A DNA stretch of 64,000 nt from Flavobacterium turcicum (GTDB lineage: Bacteria > Bacteroidota > Bacteroidia > Flavobacteriales > Flavobacteriaceae): the NCBI RefSeq assembly GCF_011365745.1, contig NZ_JAAOBY010000002.1:434001-498000 (forward strand). Direction: 5' to 3'. Both the position numbers and the translations under genes were made by a program. Below are positions 52,385-61,552 of this stretch, piece by piece (within the stretch, counting starts at the first letter, position 1; each line of letters opens with the position of its first letter). Under the pieces are notes generated by a model. The model saw only the letters and a program-made list of their open reading frames with translations. It was not told the origin of the DNA and made no database searches.

Positions 52385-53275
52385 ATGGATTTTAGACTCA
52401 AAGTTTTTTATACTGTAGCACAACGTTTGAGTTTTACAAAAGCTGCAGCCGAATTGTTTATCACCCAACCCGCGGTTTCGAAGCACATTCAAGAGTTAGA
52501 GGAGTATCATAAAATCAAACTTTTTGAACGCAATGGATCGCGAATTGCCATTACAGCTGCTGGAAATGTCCTTTTGAAACATGTAAAAAACATTTTTGAT
52601 ATTTACAGTGAAATCGACTTTGATATGAACGCATTGCTGCAATCACAGTCGGGTGTTTTGCGAGTAGGAGCGAGTACAACCGTTTCACAATATATTATTC
52701 CGCCCGTTTTGGCTCAATTTCATCAAAAACTACAAGATGTTCAGGTTCGTTTATGGAACGGAAACACGGAACAGATGGAAACAGCCTTGCTTCAACAAGA
52801 AATTGAAATTGGAATTGTTGAGGGAAAATCTAAGAATAAACTAATCAAATATACTCCGTTTTTAAAGGACGAACTTGTTTTGGTTTGCAATAGTAAAAAC
52901 CCATTAACCAAGCGTGACACTATTGGAGTTGATGATTTGAAACAAATGCGTTTTTTATTACGCGAGCAAGGTTCTGGAACACTTGAAGTTATAGATGATG
53001 CGTTGAAAGCTTTGGGTGTAAAACTATCCGATTTGCAAGTAGAAATGCAATTGGGAAGCACGGAGAGCATCAAATCGTATCTTATTAATTCAAACTGTGT
53101 GGCTTTCATATCTATTCACGCTATTCAAAAGGAACTGCAAAATGAAGAATTGTATTTACTTGATTTAGATCGTTTTGCGATAGAACGGTTTTTTTATATC
53201 ATTACTTTACAAGGAAAAACACATTCACTTGCCGATGTTTTGGCACATAAAATATTGAGTTATTATAACTTATAG
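52385..53275 (+). CDS. LysR-family transcriptional regulator
   Basis: A 296-residue LysR-type regulator: N-terminal winged helix (FYTVAQRLSFTKAAAELFITQPAVSKHI, about 7-35) and a periplasmic-binding-protein-like effector domain (about 90-290). It most resembles CysL/YeiE-like members (RVGASTTVSQYIIPPVLAQF). Start ATG 52385; the frame upstream overlaps the preceding gene and is spurious. It lies 80 bases before a YeiH transporter gene on the same strand, and a LysR gene beside yeiH is common, so it probably controls that gene. Confidence 0.93.
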   Translation: MDFRLKVFYTVAQRLSFTKAAAELFITQPAVSKHIQELEEYHKIKLFERNGSRIAITAAGNVLLKHVKNIFDIYSEIDFDMNALLQSQSGVLRVGASTTVSQYIIPPVLAQFHQKLQDVQVRLWNGNTEQMETALLQQEIEIGIVEGKSKNKLIKYTPFLKDELVLVCNSKNPLTKRDTIGVDDLKQMRFLLREQGSGTLEVIDDALKALGVKLSDLQVEMQLGSTESIKSYLINSNCVAFISIHAIQKELQNEELYLLDLDRFAIERFFYIITLQGKTHSLADVLAHKILSYYNL

Positions 53276-53354
53276 TTATAATAGATTACAAGATACGATT
53301 GGTATAACACAAACAATCGTCGCACCTTTGTATTGTAATTTTCAATACAAAATC

Positions 53355-54335
53355 GTGAAAACTCAAATACAATCCAATTCGATAATCTTAGTAAAAGAAT
53401 TGTTGGCACAAAACAAAGTGGCTAGCATTGTCTTTTTCACTTTTTTATTTGTTTGTGCAACAGGGCTCATTAGTCCGGCAATAGCTTTGTTACTGGGAAT
53501 AGTTGTAACTCATTTTTTCGGAAATCCGATTGCTATTTACTCTCCAAAAATAATCCAATGGTTGTTACAAATATCCGTAGTTGGTTTGGGTTTCGGAATG
53601 CAGTTAAAACATGTTGTAACTGCTGGTTCGGCTAGTTTTGGAATTACAGTGGTTTCTATCGCAAGTACTTTGTTGCTAGGAACGCTTTTAGGAAAATGGT
53701 TTAAAACAGATCGCAAAATGAGTCATTTAATATCTTGTGGTACAGCAATTTGTGGTGGTAGCGCCATTGCGAGCATTGCACCCGTGATTCGGTCTACTGA
53801 AAAACAGACTGGCTTGGCACTTGGCGTTATTTTTATTTTGAATGCTATTGCTTTGTTTTTGTTTCCGGTTGTTGGACACCTTTTGAAATTATCTCAAAAT
53901 GAATTTGGAGTATGGAGTGCCATTGCCATTCACGATACAAGCTCAGTTGTTGGCGCCGCAAGTAATTACGGCGCAGAAGCATTGCAAATTGCGACAAGTG
54001 TAAAATTAGCTAGAGCCTTGTGGATCATTCCCATTTCAATCGTCACGGCATTATTAACTAGTAACAAAGCGGGTTCAATTAAAATTCCGTATTTTATATT
54101 CGTTTTTTTAGGAGTAATTATCATGCAAACTTATTTTCCTGTTCCAGATTTTATAAATGTTAAAATTAATTCACTATCAAAAATAGGTTTGACAATTACT
54201 TTATTTTTAATTGGTTCAGGTCTTACCAAAGAAATGCTTTTTAAAGTAGGCGCAAAACCATTATTGCAAGGATTGTTATTGTGGGTTTTTATCGCGAGCG
54301 GATCTCTATTGGCGGTAATGTATTTTTTTAATTGA
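53355..54335 (+). CDS. YeiH family (UPF0324) transporter, putative sulfate/sulfonate exporter
   Basis: A 326-residue membrane protein with about ten helices. GTAICGGSAIASIAPVI is the family signature, with AIAIHDTSSVVGAA further on. YeiH proteins are predicted anion exporters (sulfate or sulfite); evidence is limited. The GTG at 53355 (VKTQIQSNS) is preferred; an in-frame TTG at 53328 gives a longer version. The LysR gene upstream is a likely regulator. Confidence 0.87.
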   Translation: MKTQIQSNSIILVKELLAQNKVASIVFFTFLFVCATGLISPAIALLLGIVVTHFFGNPIAIYSPKIIQWLLQISVVGLGFGMQLKHVVTAGSASFGITVVSIASTLLLGTLLGKWFKTDRKMSHLISCGTAICGGSAIASIAPVIRSTEKQTGLALGVIFILNAIALFLFPVVGHLLKLSQNEFGVWSAIAIHDTSSVVGAASNYGAEALQIATSVKLARALWIIPISIVTALLTSNKAGSIKIPYFIFVFLGVIIMQTYFPVPDFINVKINSLSKIGLTITLFLIGSGLTKEMLFKVGAKPLLQGLLLWVFIASGSLLAVMYFFN

Positions 54336-54431
54336 TATTCAAAAAAGACAATTAAAGCGAAAATTCAATTTTTGATAGAAAACAGATGTTAAGTAAAGCT
54401 TAATAATGCATTAGTAATTGCAGTTCTTTTT

Positions 54432-54460
54432 TTGAAAACCAATTTAATGAGATACATTTG
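54432..54460 (+). promoter_or_regulatory. Promoter of the S1/P1 nuclease gene
   Basis: TTG at 54432-54434, 18 bases, then TACATTTG at 54453-54460: a full consensus match, 22 bases before the start codon. Confidence 0.7.
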
Positions 54461-54482
54461 CCTTTCTAAAAAAAATAATTAA

Positions 54483-55481
54483 ATGAAAAATTTCAAACTG
54501 AAACCAACTCTTATTGTTTTTACTACAATTTGTGCAGCAGTAGTACTGATGTCATGGGGTGTTGTAGGGCATGAGCGCATCAACAGAGCTGCTGTAATGG
54601 CGTTGCCAAAACCTTTACAAACATTTTTTTACAACCACATTGATTTTATCACGCAAGAAAGTACAGTTCCTGATTTGCGTAGAAATGTTTTGAATGACAA
54701 AATGGAGCCACCTCGCCATTATTTTGATATGGAAAACTTTGGTGATCCTGCTTCGTTTCCTAAAACTATGGAGGAAGCTAAAGCTAAATATGACGAGAAA
54801 TTTTTGACCAAAAACGGAATTTTACCTTGGCACATTCAGGAGTTAATGGAAAAATTAACGAAAGCATTTAAGGATAAGCGTAAAAACGAAATTCTTTTTA
54901 TTGCGGGTGATTTAGGTCATTATATTGCAGATGGTCACATGCCATTACATACATCAGACAATCACGACGGACAAAATACAGATCAAAAAGGAATCCATTC
55001 TTTATGGGAAAGCCGCTTACCAGAGTTGTTCGCCAAAGATTATAAGTTTAACGTTCCACAAGGTGTGTATTTAGAAAATGTAGAAAAAGCTACTTGGGAT
55101 TTAATAAACGATACGCATAGTTTGGTGGAACCATTACTTGCTATTGATAAAAAACTAAGAAATGCTACACCACAAAATAAAATTTTTGTAACCGATGCGG
55201 CAGGTGTAATTGTAAAAAATAAGTATGGAGGTACGATGTATTCTGATGAATACGCTAAACAATTGCATGCTGACATGGATGGTATGGTTGAAAAGCAAAT
55301 GAGAAAAGCCATCACCGTTACGGCTAGTTTTTGGTACACAGCTTGGGTTAATGCAGGTAAACCTGATTTGAGCAATTTAGATACTCCGGAATTAACTAAA
55401 AGAAATAGCAAATTGCTAAAAAAAGACATGAAGACGTATCTAAAAGGAGATCTTTTTGGTTTGACAAGTGATAAAGAATAA
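54483..55481 (+). CDS. S1/P1-type zinc nuclease (or phospholipase C fold), secreted
   Basis: A 332-residue secreted hydrolase. The signal peptide ends before Trp25, which becomes the N-terminal metal ligand as in S1/P1 nucleases (WGVVGHERI). Further zinc ligands are seen in VPDLRR, PRHYFDME, DLGHYIADGHMPLHTSDN and GIHSLWESRL. These enzymes use three zinc ions to cut single-stranded nucleic acid and remove 3' phosphates; the fold is shared with phospholipase C. It may recover phosphate or nucleosides outside the cell. It is a single gene with promoter and terminator. Confidence 0.9.
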   Translation: MKNFKLKPTLIVFTTICAAVVLMSWGVVGHERINRAAVMALPKPLQTFFYNHIDFITQESTVPDLRRNVLNDKMEPPRHYFDMENFGDPASFPKTMEEAKAKYDEKFLTKNGILPWHIQELMEKLTKAFKDKRKNEILFIAGDLGHYIADGHMPLHTSDNHDGQNTDQKGIHSLWESRLPELFAKDYKFNVPQGVYLENVEKATWDLINDTHSLVEPLLAIDKKLRNATPQNKIFVTDAAGVIVKNKYGGTMYSDEYAKQLHADMDGMVEKQMRKAITVTASFWYTAWVNAGKPDLSNLDTPELTKRNSKLLKKDMKTYLKGDLFGLTSDKE

Positions 55482-55497
55482 AACTATATTAAGTATC

Positions 55498-55534
55498 AAA
55501 AGCGGGTGAGACGAATGTTTTCCCCGCTTTTTTT
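55498..55534 (+). terminator. Terminator between converging genes
   Basis: Stem AAAAGCGGG / CCCGCTTTT with a 16-base loop and a T-run to 55534. It ends the S1/P1 nuclease gene and may also serve the minus-strand sulfatase-fold gene. Confidence 0.75.
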
Positions 55535-55540
55535 ATATCA

Positions 55541-57637
55541 TTAATTGAGATTGTCTTTTTTATTTTTTAAAATATCAGAAGCTGTCTGGTAATAAGAAAT
55601 AGTTTGATTTACAAGATCAGTTCTTTCTTTTTTTAGAGGTGTTTGGTCGTAAAGTAGTTGATAATTTGGATTTATTTTTTGACCACTTTGTAGCCTCAAC
55701 TGAAATTGTTTTACTTTTTGTTTTGGTGAAATTACCGTTAATACATTATCCTTTATTAAACCTAGATCTTGATAAGTAGCAACGAAAGCTCTTGGCTTAT
55801 AGTTTGCTTTTAGAACATCTTGTCCATAAAATTTACTACGATAATCAAAATTTAGAAGACCAAGTACCGCAGGCATCACATCTATTTGTGACATTAGGTT
55901 AGTGTATTGAGCTGGTGCAATAAAACCAGGACTGTAAATCATCGCTGGAATGCGGTATTTATCAAGTGGTAAAGTAGTTTTTCCTGCACTTGAGGCACAA
56001 TGATCCGCTAGAATTACAAAAACAGTATTAGCAAACCAAGGCTGTTTTTGTGCCATTTCAAAAAATTTGCGTAAGGCATAATCCGTATATTTTACGCCAC
56101 CATCGCGTGATTTAGCATCACCAGGAATATCTATCTTTCCATTTGGGTAAGTAAAAGGTCTGTGATTGCTAACAGTCATAATGTGGTTAAAAAACGGCTG
56201 ACCAGTTTTGGCTTCCTGATTCATTACGTTAATTGCTTTGTTATACATATCTTCGTCACAAACGCCCCAAATGTTAGCAAAAGTGATTTCTTTGGGTGTA
56301 AAAGTCTTTTTGTCTAGAATATCATAGCCGTTACCTGCGAAAAAATCCTCCATATTATCAAAAAAAGCATCACCTCCATACATAAATTTAACGGCATATC
56401 CCTTTTGCTTGAAAATGCTACCAGTTGAAAATTTATTCTGATTATCCTCTCTTTTTACAACACTTTCGCCCGCTGTTGGTGGTAAGCATAGAGTAACCGC
56501 TTCTAGGCCACGAACCGTTCTATTTCCGGTGGCATACAAGTTAGTAAATACTAAACTTTTAGTTGCTAAAGTATCCAAAAAGGGCGTTAAGCCTTTAGTA
56601 TTGCCATACATCTGCATAAAATCGGCACTAAAGCTTTCGATAGTGATTAAAACTACATTCTTTTTATTCTCAATTCCATCATTATTAATCATATGTATTG
56701 AACTTGATCCTTGCAATGATGGAATTTGTTCTTGAAGTAGGGCAAAAGCTTCATCCGAAGGTATTGTTTTATAAAATTTAAAATAGTCCAATTCGCTATG
56801 CACAAAAGCAAAATAAAACTTGTACAATCCGTTGGCTTGCAATTCATTGGTAAAAACATTTCGAGAGTTTTCTTTAGTCGATAAATAAGGTAAAGTAAGT
56901 AATGCTAGACCAAAAAGGAGGATATAGATTCCTGATATTTTAATTTTTTGTGTAAAAGTGGGAATGTTTTCTATATAGCTTTTTGATTTTTTAACAATGT
57001 AATAAGTGATTAATCCCGCTAGCGCGAACAAAGCTGAAAACAAGGGAATTACAGGATAAGATTCCATGATATTTCCTATTACTTCATTAGTATAAATTAA
57101 ATAATTGACCGCAATAAAATTGTAACGAACACCAAATTCATTCCAGAAGAAATATTCACTGATTGCATTTTGCAAAATCAACAGAACATAAAGTAAAATA
57201 ACAAAAGAGAATAACCAATATCGAATTGTATTTCGGAACTTCGGTAAAAAAAGTAAAAGTCCAAAAAGGAGCGTTTTTATAGAAAGAAAACCAATTGCAA
57301 TTTTTGGTAACGCGCTTCCGTATTCATTTAGAATAGTATTGCCAAAAGTTATGTAGCAAAGCACTGCTAAAAAAAGTCCTAGAATTATGTACCCGTAAGG
57401 AGAATGATATTTGGCGTTTGAAATGAATATTAAATAAAGCCACAAGAATGAGCTAATCAAAATAAAAATCAAGACGTCCGATAGAAATCCTAAAATATAA
57501 ATCGAGAAAGTTTCAGTAGCAGTAAATGAAGACTGTGTTATCGGATGAAAATATAGTACCAGCCGAACTACTAAACTGATTGATAGGTACAACATCAGTA
57601 AATAATTGAATGGCGCTGTTATCTTAAAAAACTTCAT
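55541..57637 (-). CDS. LTA synthase-like sulfatase-fold membrane enzyme
   Basis: A 698-residue protein. Five membrane helices lie in the first 215 residues, and then an extracytoplasmic domain of the alkaline phosphatase/sulfatase fold (about 325-640). NVVLITIESFSADFMQ begins the metal site, the nucleophile Thr lies in TGNRTVRGLE, and FVILADHCASS provides later ligands. Relatives (LtaS, MdoB, OpgB, EptA-like) transfer phosphoglycerol or phosphoethanolamine to envelope glycans or lipids. The Gram-negative host makes true lipoteichoic acid unlikely; modification of a lipid or glycan is more plausible. Single-gene unit. Confidence 0.88.
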   Translation of the reverse strand: MKFFKITAPFNYLLMLYLSISLVVRLVLYFHPITQSSFTATETFSIYILGFLSDVLIFILISSFLWLYLIFISNAKYHSPYGYIILGLFLAVLCYITFGNTILNEYGSALPKIAIGFLSIKTLLFGLLLFLPKFRNTIRYWLFSFVILLYVLLILQNAISEYFFWNEFGVRYNFIAVNYLIYTNEVIGNIMESYPVIPLFSALFALAGLITYYIVKKSKSYIENIPTFTQKIKISGIYILLFGLALLTLPYLSTKENSRNVFTNELQANGLYKFYFAFVHSELDYFKFYKTIPSDEAFALLQEQIPSLQGSSSIHMINNDGIENKKNVVLITIESFSADFMQMYGNTKGLTPFLDTLATKSLVFTNLYATGNRTVRGLEAVTLCLPPTAGESVVKREDNQNKFSTGSIFKQKGYAVKFMYGGDAFFDNMEDFFAGNGYDILDKKTFTPKEITFANIWGVCDEDMYNKAINVMNQEAKTGQPFFNHIMTVSNHRPFTYPNGKIDIPGDAKSRDGGVKYTDYALRKFFEMAQKQPWFANTVFVILADHCASSAGKTTLPLDKYRIPAMIYSPGFIAPAQYTNLMSQIDVMPAVLGLLNFDYRSKFYGQDVLKANYKPRAFVATYQDLGLIKDNVLTVISPKQKVKQFQLRLQSGQKINPNYQLLYDQTPLKKERTDLVNQTISYYQTASDILKNKKDNLN

Positions 57638-57798
57638 ATTCTATTTTTTAAGGTAAATGTAACGGTAGTTAAACCATTGATATTTTAAGATTTGCTTAAT
57701 GTTGCTCGCCAAATTAATATTAACTTAAGAAAGGCCGTTGTGGAAATCAGCAATCAATAAAATGAATAATTTTACAGAGAATTTTAATTCAAGGTCAA

Positions 57799-58236
57799 AT
57801 GAAGAAATCCATTATTTTTTTATTCCTCATGATAGGAACAATAGGTTTTTCACAAAGCTGGAAAACATCTTTTACAGAAGCAAAAGCTCAAGCAGCTGCC
57901 GAAAACAAAAACATACTTTTAGTTTTCTCAGGATCGGATTGGTGTGCTCCTTGTATAAAATTAGACAAAACCATCTGGCAATCGGAAGAGTTTAAAAGTG
58001 AATCTGCTAAAAAATGGGTGATTTACAAAGCTGATTTTCCAAAGAAGAAAGCCAATTTATTGCCAGCAGAATTAACCGAAAGCAATAAAAAGTTAGCTGA
58101 GCAATACAACAAAGCAGGAAATTTTCCGCTGGTACTGTTGTTAAATCCTGCAGGATCAGTATTGGGAATTAGTGGTTACAAAAACGTGAGTCCACAAGAA
58201 TATATTCAATTGATTCATTCTTTCGAACAAAAATGA
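57799..58236 (+). CDS. Secreted thioredoxin-like protein
   Basis: A 145-residue protein with a signal peptide (SIIFLFLMIGTIGFSQ, cleavage near residue 19) and a thioredoxin fold. The active site is SDWCAPC (Cys49, Cys52), and the cis-Pro is in GNFPLVLLL. It is a periplasmic disulfide reductase or oxidase of the DUF255/thioredoxin_7 type. It is the first gene of a four-gene set and overlaps apbE by four bases, which suggests that it keeps cysteines of an envelope partner reduced. The two Cys of the DUF4266 lipoprotein are an obvious candidate substrate (inference). Confidence 0.9.
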   Translation: MKKSIIFLFLMIGTIGFSQSWKTSFTEAKAQAAAENKNILLVFSGSDWCAPCIKLDKTIWQSEEFKSESAKKWVIYKADFPKKKANLLPAELTESNKKLAEQYNKAGNFPLVLLLNPAGSVLGISGYKNVSPQEYIQLIHSFEQK

Positions 58237-59219
58237 AAAAGATAGCCTTTTTGATAGCAGTTATTTGTAGCCTTTCGGCACAGTCACAAATCATTCATAA
58301 ACGCAAGTTGTTTATGTTAGGGAGTCCATTTGAAGTGACTGCTGTTGCAAAAGATACTATTGCCGCAAATGTATACATTGATTTGGCCATAGCCGAATCA
58401 AAACGAATTGAAAATTTAATCTCAGATTGGATTCCCACCACTCAAATTTCTCAAGTCAATAAAAATGCGGGCATTAAGCCAGTTAAAGTGGACAAAGAAG
58501 TTTTTGAACTAGTCGAAAGAGCTATAAAAATTTCGAAGTTAACCAATGGTGCTTTTGATATTTCGTATGCTTCGATGGATAAAATCTGGAAGTTTGATGG
58601 GTCGATGAAAGTAATGCCTACCGAAGAAGCAATCAAACAATCAGTTTCGAAAATTGGCTATCAAAACATCATATTAGATCCTAAAGAGCAGACCATTTTT
58701 CTGAAATTAGAAGGAATGAAGTTAGGCTTAGGAGGAATAGGACAAGGGTACATAGCCGACAAAATAAAGAGTTTATTATTTTCTAAAGGATGTTTGTCAG
58801 GAATCATAAATGTTTCAGGTGATATAAATGCGTGGGGAAAGCAACCTGACGGGAAACCATGGACAGTAGGAATTGTAAATCCCGTAAATAAAAATAAAAT
58901 TTTCGCCACTTTTCCACTAACCGATAGCGCGGTGGAGACTTCGGGGAGTTACGAGAAATTTGTTGTTTTTAATGGCAAAAGATACTCACACATCATTGAT
59001 CCGAGAACGGGTTATCCTGCCACGGGAATTGTAAGTGTGTCTGTATTTGCAAAGCAAACAGAAATTGCAGATGCCTTAGCTACAGGAATTTTTGTGCTAG
59101 GAGTAGACGTTGGTTTGGATTTAGTCAATCAAATAAAAGGAGTAGAGTGCATCATTGTAGATGATACGGGTAAAGTGCATTCATCAAAAGGAATAGATAC
59201 CAAAAATACAATCAATTAA
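58233..59219 (+). CDS. apbE: FAD:protein FMN transferase
   Basis: A 328-residue ApbE with a signal peptide (IAFLIAVICSLSAQSQ). Family motifs: GSPFEVT near the start, SGDINAWG, HIIDPRTGYPA and the Mg-binding ADALATGIFVLG. ApbE cuts FAD and attaches FMN covalently to Ser or Thr of exported proteins, typically in an SGAT/S motif. It overlaps the thioredoxin gene by four bases and precedes the DUF4266 gene by 11, so its target is probably encoded in the same operon. Confidence 0.95.
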   Translation: MKKIAFLIAVICSLSAQSQIIHKRKLFMLGSPFEVTAVAKDTIAANVYIDLAIAESKRIENLISDWIPTTQISQVNKNAGIKPVKVDKEVFELVERAIKISKLTNGAFDISYASMDKIWKFDGSMKVMPTEEAIKQSVSKIGYQNIILDPKEQTIFLKLEGMKLGLGGIGQGYIADKIKSLLFSKGCLSGIINVSGDINAWGKQPDGKPWTVGIVNPVNKNKIFATFPLTDSAVETSGSYEKFVVFNGKRYSHIIDPRTGYPATGIVSVSVFAKQTEIADALATGIFVLGVDVGLDLVNQIKGVECIIVDDTGKVHSSKGIDTKNTIN

Positions 59220-59230
59220 ATAGTAGTGCG

Positions 59231-59443
59231 ATGATAAAGAAATTAGGATTAATGCTGGTAGGTTTGTTTGTTTTGCAATCTTGTAGTGCGGTAAAGGAAT
59301 ATGAAAAAGAAAAAATTAACGATCCTGATATGAAGCTATCAGCAAGAACAGCAGAGCGTTATGAAACTTCTTTTCAAGTGTACCGTGAAGCTTCAGCTGG
59401 AGCCAATGGCGGTAAATCGGGTGGTGGTTGTGGTTGCAATTAA
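59231..59443 (+). CDS. DUF4266 small lipoprotein
   Basis: A 70-residue lipoprotein. The signal peptide ends in a lipobox (LFVLQSC, Cys18), so the mature form has 53 residues: a charged helix (EYEKEKINDPDMKLSARTAERYETS) and a glycine-rich tail ending GGKSGGGCGCN with two Cys. The DUF4266 family occurs beside apbE and DUF3570 genes in many Gram-negative bacteria and has no known function. The Cys pair may bind metal, form a disulfide handled by the adjacent thioredoxin, or carry a modification; none is shown. Confidence 0.9.
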   Translation: MIKKLGLMLVGLFVLQSCSAVKEYEKEKINDPDMKLSARTAERYETSFQVYREASAGANGGKSGGGCGCN

Positions 59444-59481
59444 CCTTGCAAATATTTGACTTTAATAGCAATTCAATTAAA

Positions 59482-60858
59482 ATGAAGATAAAATTTATAG
59501 CACTCTTGCTTATTGGAACAGCAACTGCATTTGCACAAGATACAGCCAAGGAACCTGTGTTTAAAAAACGTGTATTAGAAACTACCGAAGTTGATTTTTT
59601 GGCAAGTTATTATACGCAAGATGGTTCAAGATCGGCTGTTTCAGGTGGGCTTGGATCTGAAAAACTTACTGATGTCGCTTCAAATATTGTAGTGGCAATG
59701 CCATTAAATGATGATGATGTTTTAACTATTGATTTGGGTATTTCGGCTTACTCGTCAGCTTCCTCAAGTAATATCAATCCGTACGATACTACAAATGGCA
59801 CGCCTTGGCAAGCCTCTTCAGGTGCATCACAGAGCGATCAGCTTACATCTATCGTAGCTAATTACAGCCATAGTAGTGACTCACGAGATCTTATTTGGAA
59901 CGGAGATGTATCTTTTTCTAATGAGTATGATTACACTTCCGTTGGAGTAGGTGGTGGAGTAGCACGTTTGTTCAATGAAAAAAACACAGAGCTTAGTGTA
60001 AAAGTGAATGCCTATTTAGATCAATGGAGACCTATTTATCCAAAAGAATTATCAGATTTTGATGGTAATGGAAATAATTTTTTAAGTCAAGGTATTTTCA
60101 ATGGTAGAACTATTTGGGATCAAAATGGACAAGCATCGACAGCTTATTTACCAAGTGCTTTCAAGCCAGTTACGGCAGTTAATAGGAATTCATTTTCGGC
60201 TTCATTTGGATTTTCACAAGTTTTGACAAAAAAATTACAAGTTTCATTTTTCTTTGACGTTTTACAACAACAAGGACTTTTATCCTCACCATATCACAGA
60301 ATGTATTTTGCTGATAAAGCGAACTTTTATGTAGGGCAGCCGCAATTTATTGCAAATTATACCAATGAAAACAATAAAGGAGCGTATCAATTAGCCGATG
60401 ATATAGAGCGATTGCCTGACACTCGTTTTAAACTTCCAATTGGAGCACGATTGAATTATTATGTAAATGAACGTGTTGCTTTGCGAACCTATTACCGCTA
60501 TTATTCAGATAATTGGGACATACAATCGCATACCGCTAGTATTGAAGTTCCTGTAAAACTGACGGATAAATTTACGGTATTCCCAATGTACAGGTACTAT
60601 ACACAAACACAGTCTAAATATTATGCGCCTTACGAAACCCATTTGTCAACTGAAAAATTTTATACTTCAGACGCTGATTTAGCTACTTTCGATGCCAATC
60701 AATATGGTTTTGGGGTGAATTATACCGATATTTTTACAGCGGCTAAAGTTTGGAAATTTGGACTGAAAAATATTGATTTTAGATTCAATCATTACAAGCG
60801 AAGTGATAATCTTACAGCCGATATTGCAACCGTTGCATTTAAATTTATAATGCAATAA
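59482..60858 (+). CDS. DUF3570 outer-membrane barrel protein
   Basis: A 458-residue protein with a signal peptide (KFIALLLIGTATAFAQ, cleavage near residue 19) and many amphipathic strands, ending in VAFKFIMQ with a C-terminal aromatic-type strand, as in outer-membrane barrels. This is the DUF3570 family. An SGAS sequence at 113-116 (WQASSGASQSD) resembles the SGAT/S flavinylation motif recognised by ApbE. If that Ser carries FMN, the barrel would be a flavoprotein facing the periplasm or the surface. Start ATG 59482, which fits the signal peptide; a longer frame from 59428 is unlikely. Last gene of the set. Confidence 0.9.
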   Translation: MKIKFIALLLIGTATAFAQDTAKEPVFKKRVLETTEVDFLASYYTQDGSRSAVSGGLGSEKLTDVASNIVVAMPLNDDDVLTIDLGISAYSSASSSNINPYDTTNGTPWQASSGASQSDQLTSIVANYSHSSDSRDLIWNGDVSFSNEYDYTSVGVGGGVARLFNEKNTELSVKVNAYLDQWRPIYPKELSDFDGNGNNFLSQGIFNGRTIWDQNGQASTAYLPSAFKPVTAVNRNSFSASFGFSQVLTKKLQVSFFFDVLQQQGLLSSPYHRMYFADKANFYVGQPQFIANYTNENNKGAYQLADDIERLPDTRFKLPIGARLNYYVNERVALRTYYRYYSDNWDIQSHTASIEVPVKLTDKFTVFPMYRYYTQTQSKYYAPYETHLSTEKFYTSDADLATFDANQYGFGVNYTDIFTAAKVWKFGLKNIDFRFNHYKRSDNLTADIATVAFKFIMQ

Positions 60859-60883
60859 AGCTTAATTTTACAAAAAAAGAAAC

Positions 60884-61546
60884 ATGCACTTATTAATTGT
60901 AGAGGATGAGGCTGGGATTATTCAGTTTTTGAAACAAGGATTAGAAGAAGAAGGTTACACCGTGAGCAGTGCTGCTGATGGGAGTCTTGCATTTGAGAAA
61001 ATCCAAAAGGAAAACTTTGACCTCATTTTATTAGATTGGATGTTGCCCAAAATGACAGGTTTAGAGTTGTGCAAAGCCATTCGGTTAAAAAATAATACTA
61101 CACCCATTATTTTTTTAACTGCTAAAGATACGGTTCAAGAAACTATTGAGGGGTTGAAAGCAGGAGCCAATGATTATATCAAAAAACCTTTTAGTTTTGA
61201 CGAATTATTAGAACGAATCAAGATCCATTTTAGGAATCAAGGTGAGATTACAAAACTGACTTTAGGAAGCATAACAATTGACTTAGCGCAGCATAGGGTT
61301 TTAGTAAACGATGCGGAGGTTGCCTTTACACAACGGGAATTTGAGCTTTTGACTTACTTAATTAAAAATAAAGGTAAAGTTTGTACCAGAACACAAATTA
61401 TTGAAGATGTTTGGGACATTCATTTTGAATATGATACTGGCGTTATTGATGTTTTTATGAATGCTATTCGTAAAAAATTGAATTTAAAATTAGAACAAGA
61501 CAATATAAAAACTATTCGTGGAGTAGGCTATATCGCTAATGATTAA
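60884..61546 (+). CDS. OmpR/PhoB-family response regulator
   Basis: A 220-residue regulator: receiver domain (1-118) with phospho-acceptor Asp51 in LLDWMLPK and Lys in IKKPFSF, and a C-terminal winged helix (about 130-218, AFTQREFELLTYL, TIRGVGYIA). It follows the DUF3570 gene by 25 bases and precedes its kinase by 6. Its probable targets are the upstream redox set and the RND pump downstream. Confidence 0.95.
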   Translation: MHLLIVEDEAGIIQFLKQGLEEEGYTVSSAADGSLAFEKIQKENFDLILLDWMLPKMTGLELCKAIRLKNNTTPIIFLTAKDTVQETIEGLKAGANDYIKKPFSFDELLERIKIHFRNQGEITKLTLGSITIDLAQHRVLVNDAEVAFTQREFELLTYLIKNKGKVCTRTQIIEDVWDIHFEYDTGVIDVFMNAIRKKLNLKLEQDNIKTIRGVGYIAND

Positions 61547-61552
61547 ATAAAA

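Noticed and set aside
55040..55429. 129-codon minus-strand frame
   Set aside because: Antisense to the S1/P1 nuclease, which has its full set of metal ligands.
57738..57995. 85-codon plus-strand frame before apbE
   Set aside because: Out of frame with, and overlapping, the thioredoxin gene that has signal peptide and CAPC.
59428..59481. Longer start for the DUF3570 gene
   Set aside because: It would overlap the DUF4266 gene and place residues before the signal peptide.
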